From: Candidatus Berkelbacteria bacterium
GTDB lineage: Bacteria > Patescibacteriota > UBA1384 > DTJR01
NCBI GenBank assembly: GCA_029865605.1
Contig: JAOUGE010000009.1
Location: forward strand, 1-35,454
Direction: 5' to 3'
Length of the DNA stretch: 35,454 nt
Under the pieces are notes generated by a model, which did not search any database, was not told the origin of the DNA, and was given only the letters and a program-made list of their open reading frames with translations. Within the stretch, counting starts at the first letter, position 1, and every line of letters begins with the position of its first letter. The position numbers were made by a program, and so were the translations under genes. Below are positions 27,649-35,454 of the stretch, one piece after another.

Positions 27649-27822
27649 ATGGATGAGGGTCAAAAAGTGGCGGAAACGGGCCACTGTATGAAGTGTAAGG
27701 AGAAAAGAGAGATGAAGGATTGCGAGGAAGTTGAAATGAAAAACAAGCGTAAGGCGATGAAGGGTGTCTGCACGGTGTGCGGAACAAAGATGTTCAAAAT
27801 CCTCGGTACCAAGAAAGCCTAA
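27649..27822 (+). CDS. DUF5679-like zinc-ribbon small protein, not in ORF track
   Basis: MDEGQKVAETGHCMKCKEKREMKDCEEVEMKNKRKAMKGVCTVCGTKMFKILGTKKA*; CxxC...CxxC; SD GAAGGAG upstream. Confidence 0.8.
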   Translation: MDEGQKVAETGHCMKCKEKREMKDCEEVEMKNKRKAMKGVCTVCGTKMFKILGTKKA

Positions 27823-27839
27823 GTTAGCTCACAAAAAAC

Positions 27840-27876
27840 AAAAAACGCCCATCCGTACGGAAAGGGCGTTTTTTGT
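27840..27876. terminator. Bidirectional intrinsic terminator between convergent genes
   Basis: AAAAAACGCCC..GGGCGTTTTTT. Confidence 0.8.
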
Positions 27877-27891
27877 TTAGAATAGTTTGAA

Positions 27892-28167
27892 TTATTCTGC
27901 TGCCGGTGCGTCTGTTGCTTCGGCTTTTGGTGCACTTGCTTCTTTGGCTGCTGGTGCTCCTGTTGCATCTGCTCTAGACACATTCGTGGCATTGTCGCCT
28001 TTTGGACTTGAAGTAACTTCGAATTGGACCTTGTCGCCCTCTTTCAATTCTTCGAATTTTACATCCTTGAGCTCGTTGGAATGAAAGAATAAATCCTTGT
28101 CATTTCCCTCAACTGCTATGAATCCAAATCCGCGATCTGTCAAACGCTTGATTGTTCCTGTTTGCAT
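27892..28167 (-). CDS. Cold-shock domain protein with Ala/Pro-rich C-terminal tail
   Basis: 'MQTGTIKRLTDRGFGFIAVEGNDKDLFFHSNEL...LKEGDKVQFEV' (RNP motifs). Confidence 0.95.
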   Translation of the reverse strand: MQTGTIKRLTDRGFGFIAVEGNDKDLFFHSNELKDVKFEELKEGDKVQFEVTSSPKGDNATNVSRADATGAPAAKEASAPKAEATDAPAAE

Positions 28168-28353
28168 GATATATATCCTAGTTAATGATTTTTACATTTA
28201 GATTGTATAAAAAGATAGTTCGACCATTCAACCCACTTTATACTAAAATGTAAGTTGATTGTATCATATTATTTACCTTTTGTCTGTAGATGAGCGTCAA
28301 ATTCCATTTTCCCCCTGGAATCCTATCCCCGATTAATTTATTTCAGACCCTTT

Positions 28354-28776
28354 TCATTTTTTCTTTGTTGGTTTCTGCCTTTTCTTAGACCTCGCGACTA
28401 ATTCCTTGTAGCCAGTCTCTCCATCAAACTCTCTTACAAATTCCAGGTTCTCAATTTCACCTATAACAACTTCGGCAGTAGTGCCAACAATTGATCCGTT
28501 TTTTAGATGCCCGCCAAAAGTTTTGCCGTCCTCGCTTGAAAGGCAAATGTGGATATGGCTATTTCCTGCCCCTACTGTTCCAACCAAGGAAACAATCTCA
28601 AAGCTCCCCTCCCATGTTTTGATAATTTTAGCGTTGGCCATTCGCAAGACGGCTTTTTTAAGATTCCCAACGCAGGTGAGAACTATGCCTGCCAGAATTT
28701 TTCTTTCCTGAACATATTTATCAATTTCCTCTTTGAAATTCAGCCCAGGGCGTAAACGGAAAATATGAGTTTGCAT
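28354..28776 (-). CDS. PPC (DUF296) domain protein
   Basis: 'FRLRPGLNFKEEIDKYV...GIVLTCVGNLKKAVLRMAN...SLVGTVGAGNSHIHICLSSEDGKTFGGHL'. Confidence 0.9.
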   Translation of the reverse strand: MQTHIFRLRPGLNFKEEIDKYVQERKILAGIVLTCVGNLKKAVLRMANAKIIKTWEGSFEIVSLVGTVGAGNSHIHICLSSEDGKTFGGHLKNGSIVGTTAEVVIGEIENLEFVREFDGETGYKELVARSKKRQKPTKKK

Positions 28777-28843
28777 AAATTTTATTTTAACGATATTAAT
28801 ATGACCACATAACAGTAATATTTAAAAGATTATCGTTTCACAT

Positions 28844-28885
28844 TTATTTTTCATTCGGACTCTTGTGGGGATAGCAGCAAAGCAT
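28844..28885 (-). pseudogene. C-terminal remnant of the Cys-rich small protein family
   Basis: MLCCYPHKSPNEK* versus LCSYPHKNPNNKS* of 29291..29515, with a closely matching ~25 nt core. Confidence 0.55.
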
Positions 28886-28909
28886 AATTTTTAAACATTG
28901 ACGCCTCGC

Positions 28910-29251
28910 TTAAATGCCAAGCTCAGCAAGAGCATGAGTTAAAAGCATTTTACCGCGTTTGATATCCTCCGGGTTCTTTATCCGCGAACGAAACTGCGTC
29001 TCTTCAATGTATTTGTCAAAATTCTCAAGTTCTGCCATGACCTGCTGCGAGAAAAGACCCACCTCAATTCCCATTTCAATCCAAGAAATAACATTCTGAA
29101 ACCATTGATTTCGTGCCTTCGTTCGAAGGCCGCTTGTGCTGTCTACAATCTGGTCGGGAATCTCGTCAGACCAATCATCCCTGAGCGAGCGCAGCTCAGT
29201 TATTATCTGCTCTCTTCGCCCCTCTACGCTTCTCGGCCCTCTTTCATTCAT
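28910..29251 (-). CDS. Hypothetical protein
   Basis: 113 aa helical ORF. Confidence 0.6.
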   Translation of the reverse strand: MNERGPRSVEGRREQIITELRSLRDDWSDEIPDQIVDSTSGLRTKARNQWFQNVISWIEMGIEVGLFSQQVMAELENFDKYIEETQFRSRIKNPEDIKRGKMLLTHALAELGI

Positions 29252-29290
29252 AGTATATTACTAGTTTCTTGCTAATCTAAGAATGATATT

Positions 29291-29515
29291 CTAGGATTTA
29301 TTGTTTGGGTTTTTGTGGGGATAGGAGCATAGCACGGTGTCTAGATACTCGATCCCGCAAAAATAATCGCAGATCGACGTATTCTTCACCGCGCATTTAT
29401 GATTCTTCGTCCCTTCCTTCTCATTCCGCGGACACCTTGTCTGCTTCCAGGGGGTTTTATCTCCGGAAGTCAGATCGATGTCCATATTCCCACCCTTAAG
29501 CTTTTTGATTTTCAT
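29291..29515 (-). CDS. Cys-rich small hypothetical protein
   Basis: 'RCPRNEKEGTKNHKCAVKNTSICDYFCGIEYLDTVLCSYPHK', with related fragments elsewhere in the window. Confidence 0.65.
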   Translation of the reverse strand: MKIKKLKGGNMDIDLTSGDKTPWKQTRCPRNEKEGTKNHKCAVKNTSICDYFCGIEYLDTVLCSYPHKNPNNKS

Positions 29516-29547
29516 GCCTCAACTTTAGCACAAAATTCTTGACTCTT

Positions 29548-31053
29548 TTATTCTACCGGCGTTAATTCCTTCCAGTCCCAGTAATAGCCGGGACTGTCAT
29601 GAGTGTCAGTACCAACAACTCTATTTAAACCGTCTGTCCAATAATATTTAGAAGTGTTAGGAACGGTATAATTTTCTCCGGTTGATGGATCGTAAACATC
29701 TTGCACGCCCAAAATTGCATCACTCCATTTATCTGACAACTCGTCTTGTGTTGATGAACGGTATTCAAAAGTTGAAGAAATTATATCTGAAATCTCTGAT
29801 TGTGTTTGACTTATTATCTGTGATCTTTTGGCAACTTGAACTTGCTCATTTTTTACCCATGTCGGGTCGAGCTTAAAAGACCGATCCATCGCCGTGGCGA
29901 TTTCTTCTACTTTGCCGATCTCACCTTCCGGCGCCCAATAATGCGTCATTCCGGCAGTCCATAAACTTGTTCCCGCTATGCTAATGCCTTGTTCAATAAC
30001 AATGACTTTATGGGTTTTGCCATCGCCGGACAAAGTACCCTCGGCAGCGGTTGTCTGCGTCACATAAGGAGGTTTGGGGACTTTCTTCACAAGATCATCA
30101 CGGGATTTGACCGAATCAACATTGAGATTTAAATTTTTTGCGAGGACTGTCTCAATGTAATTTTGGGCATTTTTTTCCGACATCACGATCATATCCTGTG
30201 AAACACCGCCCGACGGATTATAGTGAGAGCCCTCCCCGAAACCGGCAAATTCCAATATTTGGTTGGGAACCGTATAAATTGGAGGGTATGGATTTTCAAT
30301 TTGAATACCCTTGTCGCCACTGGTGGCAATAATTTTTAAGGCGGCGTCAATATAGGGTCTGACCACGCCCCCCTCAATATTCCAGCCGCTGGGTACATTA
30401 ACAGTAAACGCTCCTTCTTTCGGATCTTTCCAAGAAACAAGCTTAACTAAATTATCGACCTTTTCCGGATTCTTTAATTTAGCATCATAATTGAATGAGG
30501 ATAAGGTCTTCATTAGATCGGGCATATTGTCTTTTAACTGATCGCTGGGGGAGGCAAATCCGGAAACGAAATAGCTTTTTCCATCGCCATTAATATTTAG
30601 GACCCCCATCATATCACTGCCGGTGTATTTTATCTTACAAACAATGGAGCTGTATTTATCAATGGACTTCTGATCCAGAATTTGGAAATTGCTGAACGAC
30701 TTCTCAAAATAACTCCTTGCATCTGCTAGAACTTCTTCTTTTGTTTTTTCCTGCGGATAAATCATAGTTAGGGCGAAAACCGTTTGTTCGTCGGTTTTTT
30801 CAGGGTTAGGCCCGATTTTGATTAGTCCCCAGTCGCTAACATTTATTTTCCAGTTTTTGGGCATTTGGACAGCAAAACCGCGCTCGTCTTTGTAGTCAAT
30901 CCAATCTTTTGTCGCGCTCTGTCCCTGGGATGATTTTGACGAGTTTAGCTTTTTAATCAAAAAATAAGAACCTAAAATAATTCCCGACAGAACGATAACC
31001 AACAAAACCACTATTAAAACAGTTTTTGGCCGTTTTCGGTTAGGACTATCCAT
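29548..31053 (-). CDS. Membrane-anchored extracytoplasmic protein with PsbP-like repeats
   Basis: Start trimmed to MDSPNRKRPKTV (31053); TM then 'DYKDERGFAVQMPKNWKINV' and 'WKDPKEGAFTVNVPSGWNIEGG'. Confidence 0.65.
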   Translation of the reverse strand: MDSPNRKRPKTVLIVVLLVIVLSGIILGSYFLIKKLNSSKSSQGQSATKDWIDYKDERGFAVQMPKNWKINVSDWGLIKIGPNPEKTDEQTVFALTMIYPQEKTKEEVLADARSYFEKSFSNFQILDQKSIDKYSSIVCKIKYTGSDMMGVLNINGDGKSYFVSGFASPSDQLKDNMPDLMKTLSSFNYDAKLKNPEKVDNLVKLVSWKDPKEGAFTVNVPSGWNIEGGVVRPYIDAALKIIATSGDKGIQIENPYPPIYTVPNQILEFAGFGEGSHYNPSGGVSQDMIVMSEKNAQNYIETVLAKNLNLNVDSVKSRDDLVKKVPKPPYVTQTTAAEGTLSGDGKTHKVIVIEQGISIAGTSLWTAGMTHYWAPEGEIGKVEEIATAMDRSFKLDPTWVKNEQVQVAKRSQIISQTQSEISDIISSTFEYRSSTQDELSDKWSDAILGVQDVYDPSTGENYTVPNTSKYYWTDGLNRVVGTDTHDSPGYYWDWKELTPVE

Positions 31054-31102
31054 CTCCCCCCTCGCTTTTTTATTAGTAATTTTATAATAGCTTATCTTGC
31101 TT

Positions 31103-31171
31103 CTACGAAGTATCGTCTCCCGAAGCCAAGTCAATGTCCATATTCCTACCCCTGAACTTTCCGATTTTCAT
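31103..31171 (-). pseudogene. N-terminal remnant of the Cys-rich small protein family
   Basis: MKIGKFRGRNMDIDLASGDDTS* versus MKIKKLKGGNMDIDLTSGDKTP of 29291..29515. Confidence 0.6.
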
Positions 31172-31185
31172 GATTACTGATAAAT

Positions 31186-31938
31186 TTATGCGCTATATAC
31201 TTTCATCCAATTATCAACCGTAATTTTTTTTGAGAAATGGTTAGTTAGCCTCGGGCTTGAAATTATTTCTCCTTTTATCATTTCGATCCCATTTTCGAGG
31301 CGTTCTATGTATCGAAAAGGATTTATTTTGTATTGAACAAGCAAATATTTTTCCTCTTTATAAAAATTTTGTATCTCAGGTTTAGACACAATATTCCATT
31401 CCTTACTCTTGCTTAACGCGAAAGTAATTTTGATAAAATCGACTAACCTTTTTTCCATTCGCCATATACCATTCCACTCAGGACTTTGAGAGAGATAGCC
31501 GATTAACTCTTTAAACATCCCTCCCGTATTGTTTTCGTTATTTTTATAAACACGTGTATATAATTGAAAATTATTATGTTCCAACCCGTTTCTGAGTGCT
31601 CGAAGTCCCAACATTTGCATAGCATCTTTCCCCAGATAAGTTTCATAGAATTGTTTATATTGTTCCGGTTTTATTTTTTCCTTGCAATATATTATCTCAG
31701 CTAAACCTGAGACGGCAATATTCGATATGATAATCGCAGAAAGATAAGTTTTGTGATAAATTGATTTTTTAATGCCAGGAATTTCTCCGGAGAGAAAAAG
31801 CATTTGCCTTCGGAGTAGATAGAGGGGCGAGTAAGCGACGATAACACTACCACTTAATTTTTTGTATTCCGCATGGTATTCGACCTCGTCTTTTTTTGGA
31901 TCGAAAAAGTACAGTTGAAGTTTTTCGTCTAAATTCAT
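31186..31938 (-). CDS. Hypothetical protein with HEPN-like Rx4H motif
   Basis: 'MLGLRALRNGLEHNNF' (R116-x4-H121) in an all-helical context; SD CGAGGAGCAAGTTA-ATG. Confidence 0.6.
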   Translation of the reverse strand: MNLDEKLQLYFFDPKKDEVEYHAEYKKLSGSVIVAYSPLYLLRRQMLFLSGEIPGIKKSIYHKTYLSAIIISNIAVSGLAEIIYCKEKIKPEQYKQFYETYLGKDAMQMLGLRALRNGLEHNNFQLYTRVYKNNENNTGGMFKELIGYLSQSPEWNGIWRMEKRLVDFIKITFALSKSKEWNIVSKPEIQNFYKEEKYLLVQYKINPFRYIERLENGIEMIKGEIISSPRLTNHFSKKITVDNWMKVYSA

Positions 31939-31970
31939 TAACTTGCTCCTCGATGATTTTTATTTCTGAC

Positions 31971-32990
31971 TTATTCTAGATTTTCCGGAATTTCCGGAAA
32001 TGCTAATGTTTCTCTGCCTAACTCAGGATTGCCAGTTATTATTTTGCCGATTTCCAGCCTTACTGTCTGCACGTTATTATGAATTGCAGAGTACAGCCTA
32101 TACCGTTCTTGCCAGGTTTTTTTATGTGAGTTAATTTCTTGAACCATCAAGCTGTATGCCTCTTCCGCTTTTTTTGCCGAATCGCTCATATGAATTTTAA
32201 ATTCTCCCGATTGCATATATTTTAGAATAGCTCTCCCGGTCTCTTGATATTTTTCCCCTGTCAATTTTAATTTATACATTTCTATAATTGCTCCCCTTAA
32301 CCAATTAGCAACGTCAAGCATACAAAGTGGTCCTACAATAATAATTTCGTCTTCAATGAAAAAGTTGGTTTTTCCGTTTTTTATCGCATGTGTTACGATA
32401 ACTCCATAGTCGGCTTTAGCTTCTTCTTTGTGGCGCTTGATTTCATCTGTAAAACTGTTTTTATATTCCGAAGTTTTTTTGCATTCATACAATATACTTC
32501 CGATTACTTTATTATCAAATACTATTTCCTGTATTGCATCACCCCTTTTGCCGGTCGGCTTAATATTATCTTCCGTAAATGTCTCATTAAGCATTGCAAT
32601 AACCTCTTTTTCATAATCAAATCCCGCCGTTTGAGGAGTTTTTCCTTCTTTAAGCTGTTTCTCTAGTTCTTGAATCTTTTTACCGTATATCTGAATATCC
32701 CTTGTCCTTTTTTCAAGAAGTTTAGACATTCTAGTACGCTCGTTTTTTTCTTTTTCTTGCCCTCTTTTAAATCCAGCTTCTGAAGCTGCTTTTGATATTT
32801 TTTTGGTATCTTGTTTATACTTCTTTTCTCTCTCCTCTTCCCGTTTTTTTAGATCTTGAATTTGTTTTTTTGCCTCTAGTGCTGACTTCTGTTGTTCGTC
32901 CCATTGCCCAGTAATTCTAATCCATCTTTCTTTTGATAGAATACTTTTGCATAACGGACACTTATAGTTTGGCGTTTGCTGTTCAGACAT
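31971..32990 (-). CDS. DUF2130-like protein (zinc finger, coiled coil, PD-(D/E)XK-like nuclease fold)
   Basis: N-terminal 'YKCPLCKSIL'; long Lys/Glu coiled coil; 'KRGDAIQEIV...ILYECKKTSEYKNSFTDEIKRHKEEAKADYGVIVT'. Confidence 0.8.
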   Translation of the reverse strand: MSEQQTPNYKCPLCKSILSKERWIRITGQWDEQQKSALEAKKQIQDLKKREEEREKKYKQDTKKISKAASEAGFKRGQEKEKNERTRMSKLLEKRTRDIQIYGKKIQELEKQLKEGKTPQTAGFDYEKEVIAMLNETFTEDNIKPTGKRGDAIQEIVFDNKVIGSILYECKKTSEYKNSFTDEIKRHKEEAKADYGVIVTHAIKNGKTNFFIEDEIIIVGPLCMLDVANWLRGAIIEMYKLKLTGEKYQETGRAILKYMQSGEFKIHMSDSAKKAEEAYSLMVQEINSHKKTWQERYRLYSAIHNNVQTVRLEIGKIITGNPELGRETLAFPEIPENLE

Positions 32991-33034
32991 TTTTACTACC
33001 CAATCTTTATCGGCAAAATCATTTCACCCCAAGA

Positions 33035-33769
33035 TTATTTTCTGACTTTCTTCTTTAGTTTTTTTCTTGCTAAATCGGCTTCTTCTCCTTCAAGAATTTC
33101 TCTTTTTATAACATTTTTTGATAACGTTTCCCTTATTTCCTCGGTGTCAATTCTCGTTTTGGGAAATAGCTTTTTGACTTCCCTTCTCAAGACGTCTATC
33201 ACTTCGTCTGACATCAGTAGGTTGCCTAATACATATCTATTTGTAGTCTGACTTTGGTCATAGTAGTCGCTTAGAGCAGATTTCGCGAGACCTTCTTTTG
33301 TTAACGAAAATAGCATCTCTAGGTCTTTTTCTAACCTTGGACTCAGATCTTCTAGGGCAAACTGGGAGACCAATTCTTTATTGATCGGTTTGGTAAATGA
33401 AACTTTATAAATATGCCATTCACGGGCGTTTGTGAGTATAACCCAATCAATTCCTTTGTTCGCAGCATAGTCAATCGCCTGCTTAATATGGTAGTCTTTC
33501 AAGTCAAGCCCGATTGCTTTTAATTCAAGCAATAGTTTGATCTTTTTATTAATCGATACAGCCAAATCGCAAAAAGTTCCCCTAATAGCACTTTCCGTTG
33601 TTATCTCGGTATATTTATCATAGCCAAGTATATCGCAAAGCATGTCAGTAACAATCAGGGACGTATCTGATTCATTGATATCTTTTGCTGTCGCGCTTTT
33701 GACGATTCTTTGATATTTTCGTAGATTCTCCGAAAGGCGTTTTTTAGTTCTTGTAGGAATGAACATCAT
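33035..33769 (-). CDS. HsdR N-terminal-like (type I restriction R subunit N-term) endonuclease-domain protein
   Basis: 'RGTFCDLAVSINKKIKLLLELKAIGLDLKDYHIKQAIDYAANKGIDWVILTNAREWHIYKV'. Start trimmed to ATG 33769 (TAAGGAATATT-ATG); the track starts at 33856. Confidence 0.8.
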   Translation of the reverse strand: MMFIPTRTKKRLSENLRKYQRIVKSATAKDINESDTSLIVTDMLCDILGYDKYTEITTESAIRGTFCDLAVSINKKIKLLLELKAIGLDLKDYHIKQAIDYAANKGIDWVILTNAREWHIYKVSFTKPINKELVSQFALEDLSPRLEKDLEMLFSLTKEGLAKSALSDYYDQSQTTNRYVLGNLLMSDEVIDVLRREVKKLFPKTRIDTEEIRETLSKNVIKREILEGEEADLARKKLKKKVRK

Positions 33770-33904
33770 AATATTCCTTATTTTATTTTTTATTTCCAAA
33801 TTTTCTATCTCAAACCCTACTCTCTTCAGGTTAAATATACAATGCTTGCGGAGCAAGCTCCTTCCCCAAAAGTCAATGATTTGTAGTTGATGGGTAAAAG
33901 TGTC

Positions 33905-33997
33905 GTTCAGGAAGGGTAATTTACATTCCCGCTTCTGATAAAAGCTCGCAAACCTGTCGAGAAAGTTTGTCAGAAAGGGAGTGTAAATTTCCTGTTC
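33905..33997. repeat. Long imperfect inverted repeat with internal pseudoknot potential, flanked by GTTC
   Basis: AATTTACATTCCC..TTCTGA / TCAGAA..GGGAGTGTAAATT; interior CTCG-AAAC-CGAG-GTTT; GTTC at 33905-33908 and 33994-33997. Confidence 0.6.
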
Positions 33998-34026
33998 CTA
34001 GAACAAGCGTGCTAAGTGGTGGGGGC

Positions 34027-34072
34027 GTGGGGGCAGGAGAAACGCTTCGCAAGTAGTGTCTCCTGCCCCCAC
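34027..34072. repeat. Perfect 14-bp GC-rich inverted repeat
   Basis: GTGGGGGCAGGAGA (34027-34040) / TCTCCTGCCCCCAC (34059-34072), 18-nt spacer. Confidence 0.8.
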
Positions 34073-34075
34073 ATT

Positions 34076-34096
34076 AAAAGGCGGATTCAATCCGCC
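34076..34096 (-). terminator. Intrinsic terminator of the DUF6512-like gene
   Basis: Minus strand GGCGGATTGAATCCGCC followed by TTTT. Confidence 0.65.
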
Positions 34097-34137
34097 AGTA
34101 TTGAATTAAATTTTATCTAACGAGTTCGTTGAGTTTT

Positions 34138-34692
34138 TTAAGAATTTTTTTCGTAGATCCCAAAACTTCCTTCGACCGGATCTTTAAACAACCCGACTTT
34201 CGGTGGATCAATTGTGGCATAGATGAAAAAGGCAAAAACTACCGTAAGAATAATGGCTGAGAGAATATTAAGGCCTTTAAACTCAAATTTTTTAAACTTC
34301 CCTACTAAAATTGCATAGCCGAGCCATTTGGCGAGAATGGCTCCGACAACAAATGAGCCGATGTCAAGCGCGAGAATGCTCTCGCCGGTGAAATAAGTAT
34401 AGATATAGAAAAACGCGATAATAAAAATAATCCCGACACCGGCTTGTTTGAGCAGCGAAAAACAAAAATTACTCACTTTTCCTTTGAGATAATACCACTC
34501 AATAAAAGCAAAAATTATAAGGGGTGTCATAATAAGTTTCATATGTTCCCAGACACTTTCGTTGACTGGTGTGATTAGCCCTACAATAAAATTATTGCCG
34601 CTTAGCCCATAGGCAAAATGCAGTAGGGTACCCAGCACCACTACGACCACCGCACCAATAATCGACAGATTTCTAATAGGTTTTTTGTCCAC
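34138..34692 (-). CDS. DUF6512-like multi-TM membrane protein
   Basis: 'LLHFAYGLSGNNFIVGLITPVNESVWEHMKLIMTPLI'. Confidence 0.8.
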   Translation of the reverse strand: MDKKPIRNLSIIGAVVVVVLGTLLHFAYGLSGNNFIVGLITPVNESVWEHMKLIMTPLIIFAFIEWYYLKGKVSNFCFSLLKQAGVGIIFIIAFFYIYTYFTGESILALDIGSFVVGAILAKWLGYAILVGKFKKFEFKGLNILSAIILTVVFAFFIYATIDPPKVGLFKDPVEGSFGIYEKNS

Positions 34693-34768
34693 TGTTCTCC
34701 TTTGGTTATGTTCAAATCTTAACTATTTTAGATAAATTGCGCAACTGAGTATGTGTTTTAAATGACAA

Positions 34769-34793
34769 CGGCCGCGACGGGGAGTCGCGGCCG
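34769..34793 (-). terminator. GC-rich hairpin terminator
   Basis: CGGCCGCGAC..GTCGCGGCCG downstream of the GC-rich gene 34810..35238. Confidence 0.6.
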
Positions 34794-34809
34794 GGTACGG
34801 CGAAGCGAT

Positions 34810-35238
34810 CTAGGCGGGAACGGCTGCGTCGAGGTTGAGCAGCCACTCGACCATGACAGCGCGGTCGATGAAGTCGAGCTTCATCCATATGGCCGCTGCA
34901 GCCTGCTGCGCCGGCGTGCGCCGGAATGAGGTTCGGGGTGCCGTGAGGTGCTCGGCGCAGTGCCAGAGGCATTCCATCTGGATGTCGGGTTCCTTACGTT
35001 TGCAGGCACAGGCGTCGTACATGACGAGCGCCACCGCTCGCTCAGCGGCCTCTTCCTTCTCGTCTTCGTCGAGCCCTGCCCACGCTTCGCAGGCCAGATC
35101 GTTTGTGCCTCTGATCTCATCAAAGGCCATGTCGGAGCTGCTAACAAGCAGCTCAAGTGTCTGAGGATAGCTGGAAGCTTCCCCAAACACCTGTTGGATG
35201 ATGATCTTCGCCAACTGGCAGACATCCATCTTTGTCAC
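34810..35238 (-). CDS. GC-rich hypothetical protein, 142 aa
   Basis: SD GAGGTGACAAAG-ATG; helical acidic protein MTKMDVCQLAKIIIQQVFGEASSYPQTLELL...; preferred over competing frames because of its SD and terminator. Confidence 0.65.
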   Translation of the reverse strand: MTKMDVCQLAKIIIQQVFGEASSYPQTLELLVSSSDMAFDEIRGTNDLACEAWAGLDEDEKEEAAERAVALVMYDACACKRKEPDIQMECLWHCAEHLTAPRTSFRRTPAQQAAAAIWMKLDFIDRAVMVEWLLNLDAAVPA

Positions 35239-35383
35239 CTCTGTATGCGCGTGTTCACCGCTGCCGAAATACTACTCTGTTCAGGTTAAAAATTCAAGAA
35301 AAACAACACTCTCGGTTGACTTTTATGGTTGGATAAGATAAGGTTCTTATCTGCCGTACCAACCGCTCAAGGAGGGACCAGGC

Positions 35384-35454
35384 ATGGACTTTGACAGAAT
35401 CGTCGATCGCTACAAGTGCTACGTTGTCTCTCGCTTCGGTCCCTCAAGACTGCT
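35384..35454 (+). CDS. 5' end of a gene truncated by the window edge
   Basis: SD AAGGAGGGACCAGGC-ATG; MDFDRIVDRYKCYVVSRFGPSRL... open to the edge. Confidence 0.55.
   Translation, partial: MDFDRIVDRYKCYVVSRFGPSRL

Noticed and set aside
1-35454. CRISPR array, transposase/integrase or recoded UGA
   Set aside because: No regularly spaced repeats, no transposase/integrase-like ORF, and conserved genes terminate normally with standard code stops.

Overview
This 35.5 kb window looks like a chromosome segment of a candidate-phyla-radiation/Patescibacteria-type bacterium (inference from gene content; no phylogeny was run). Most genes lie on the minus strand. Recognisable content: rmuC; a UvrD helicase fused to a RecB-like nuclease; thioredoxin; an nrdR - nrdJ (B12-dependent RNR) - corrinoid adenosyltransferase operon with a clear NrdR-box promoter; ftsZ and ftsA; a HIT - rpsU - yqeY - ybeY cluster, in which rpsU is missing from the ORF track; lexA; cell-surface hydrolases and a beta-helix protein; and a heliorhodopsin. 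The right arm has small and orphan genes, including a degenerate Cys-rich gene family. It also has a compact HEPN-like / DUF2130 / HsdR-N-like nuclease cluster preceded by an unusually structured intergenic region. Several GC-rich small genes (window start, ~27.2 kb, ~34.8 kb and window end) look compositionally foreign. No rRNA, tRNA, CRISPR array or transposase was seen. The strongest candidates for follow-up are the nuclease cluster with its structured leader, the heliorhodopsin neighbourhood, and the ~18.9-19.03 kb candidate structured RNA.
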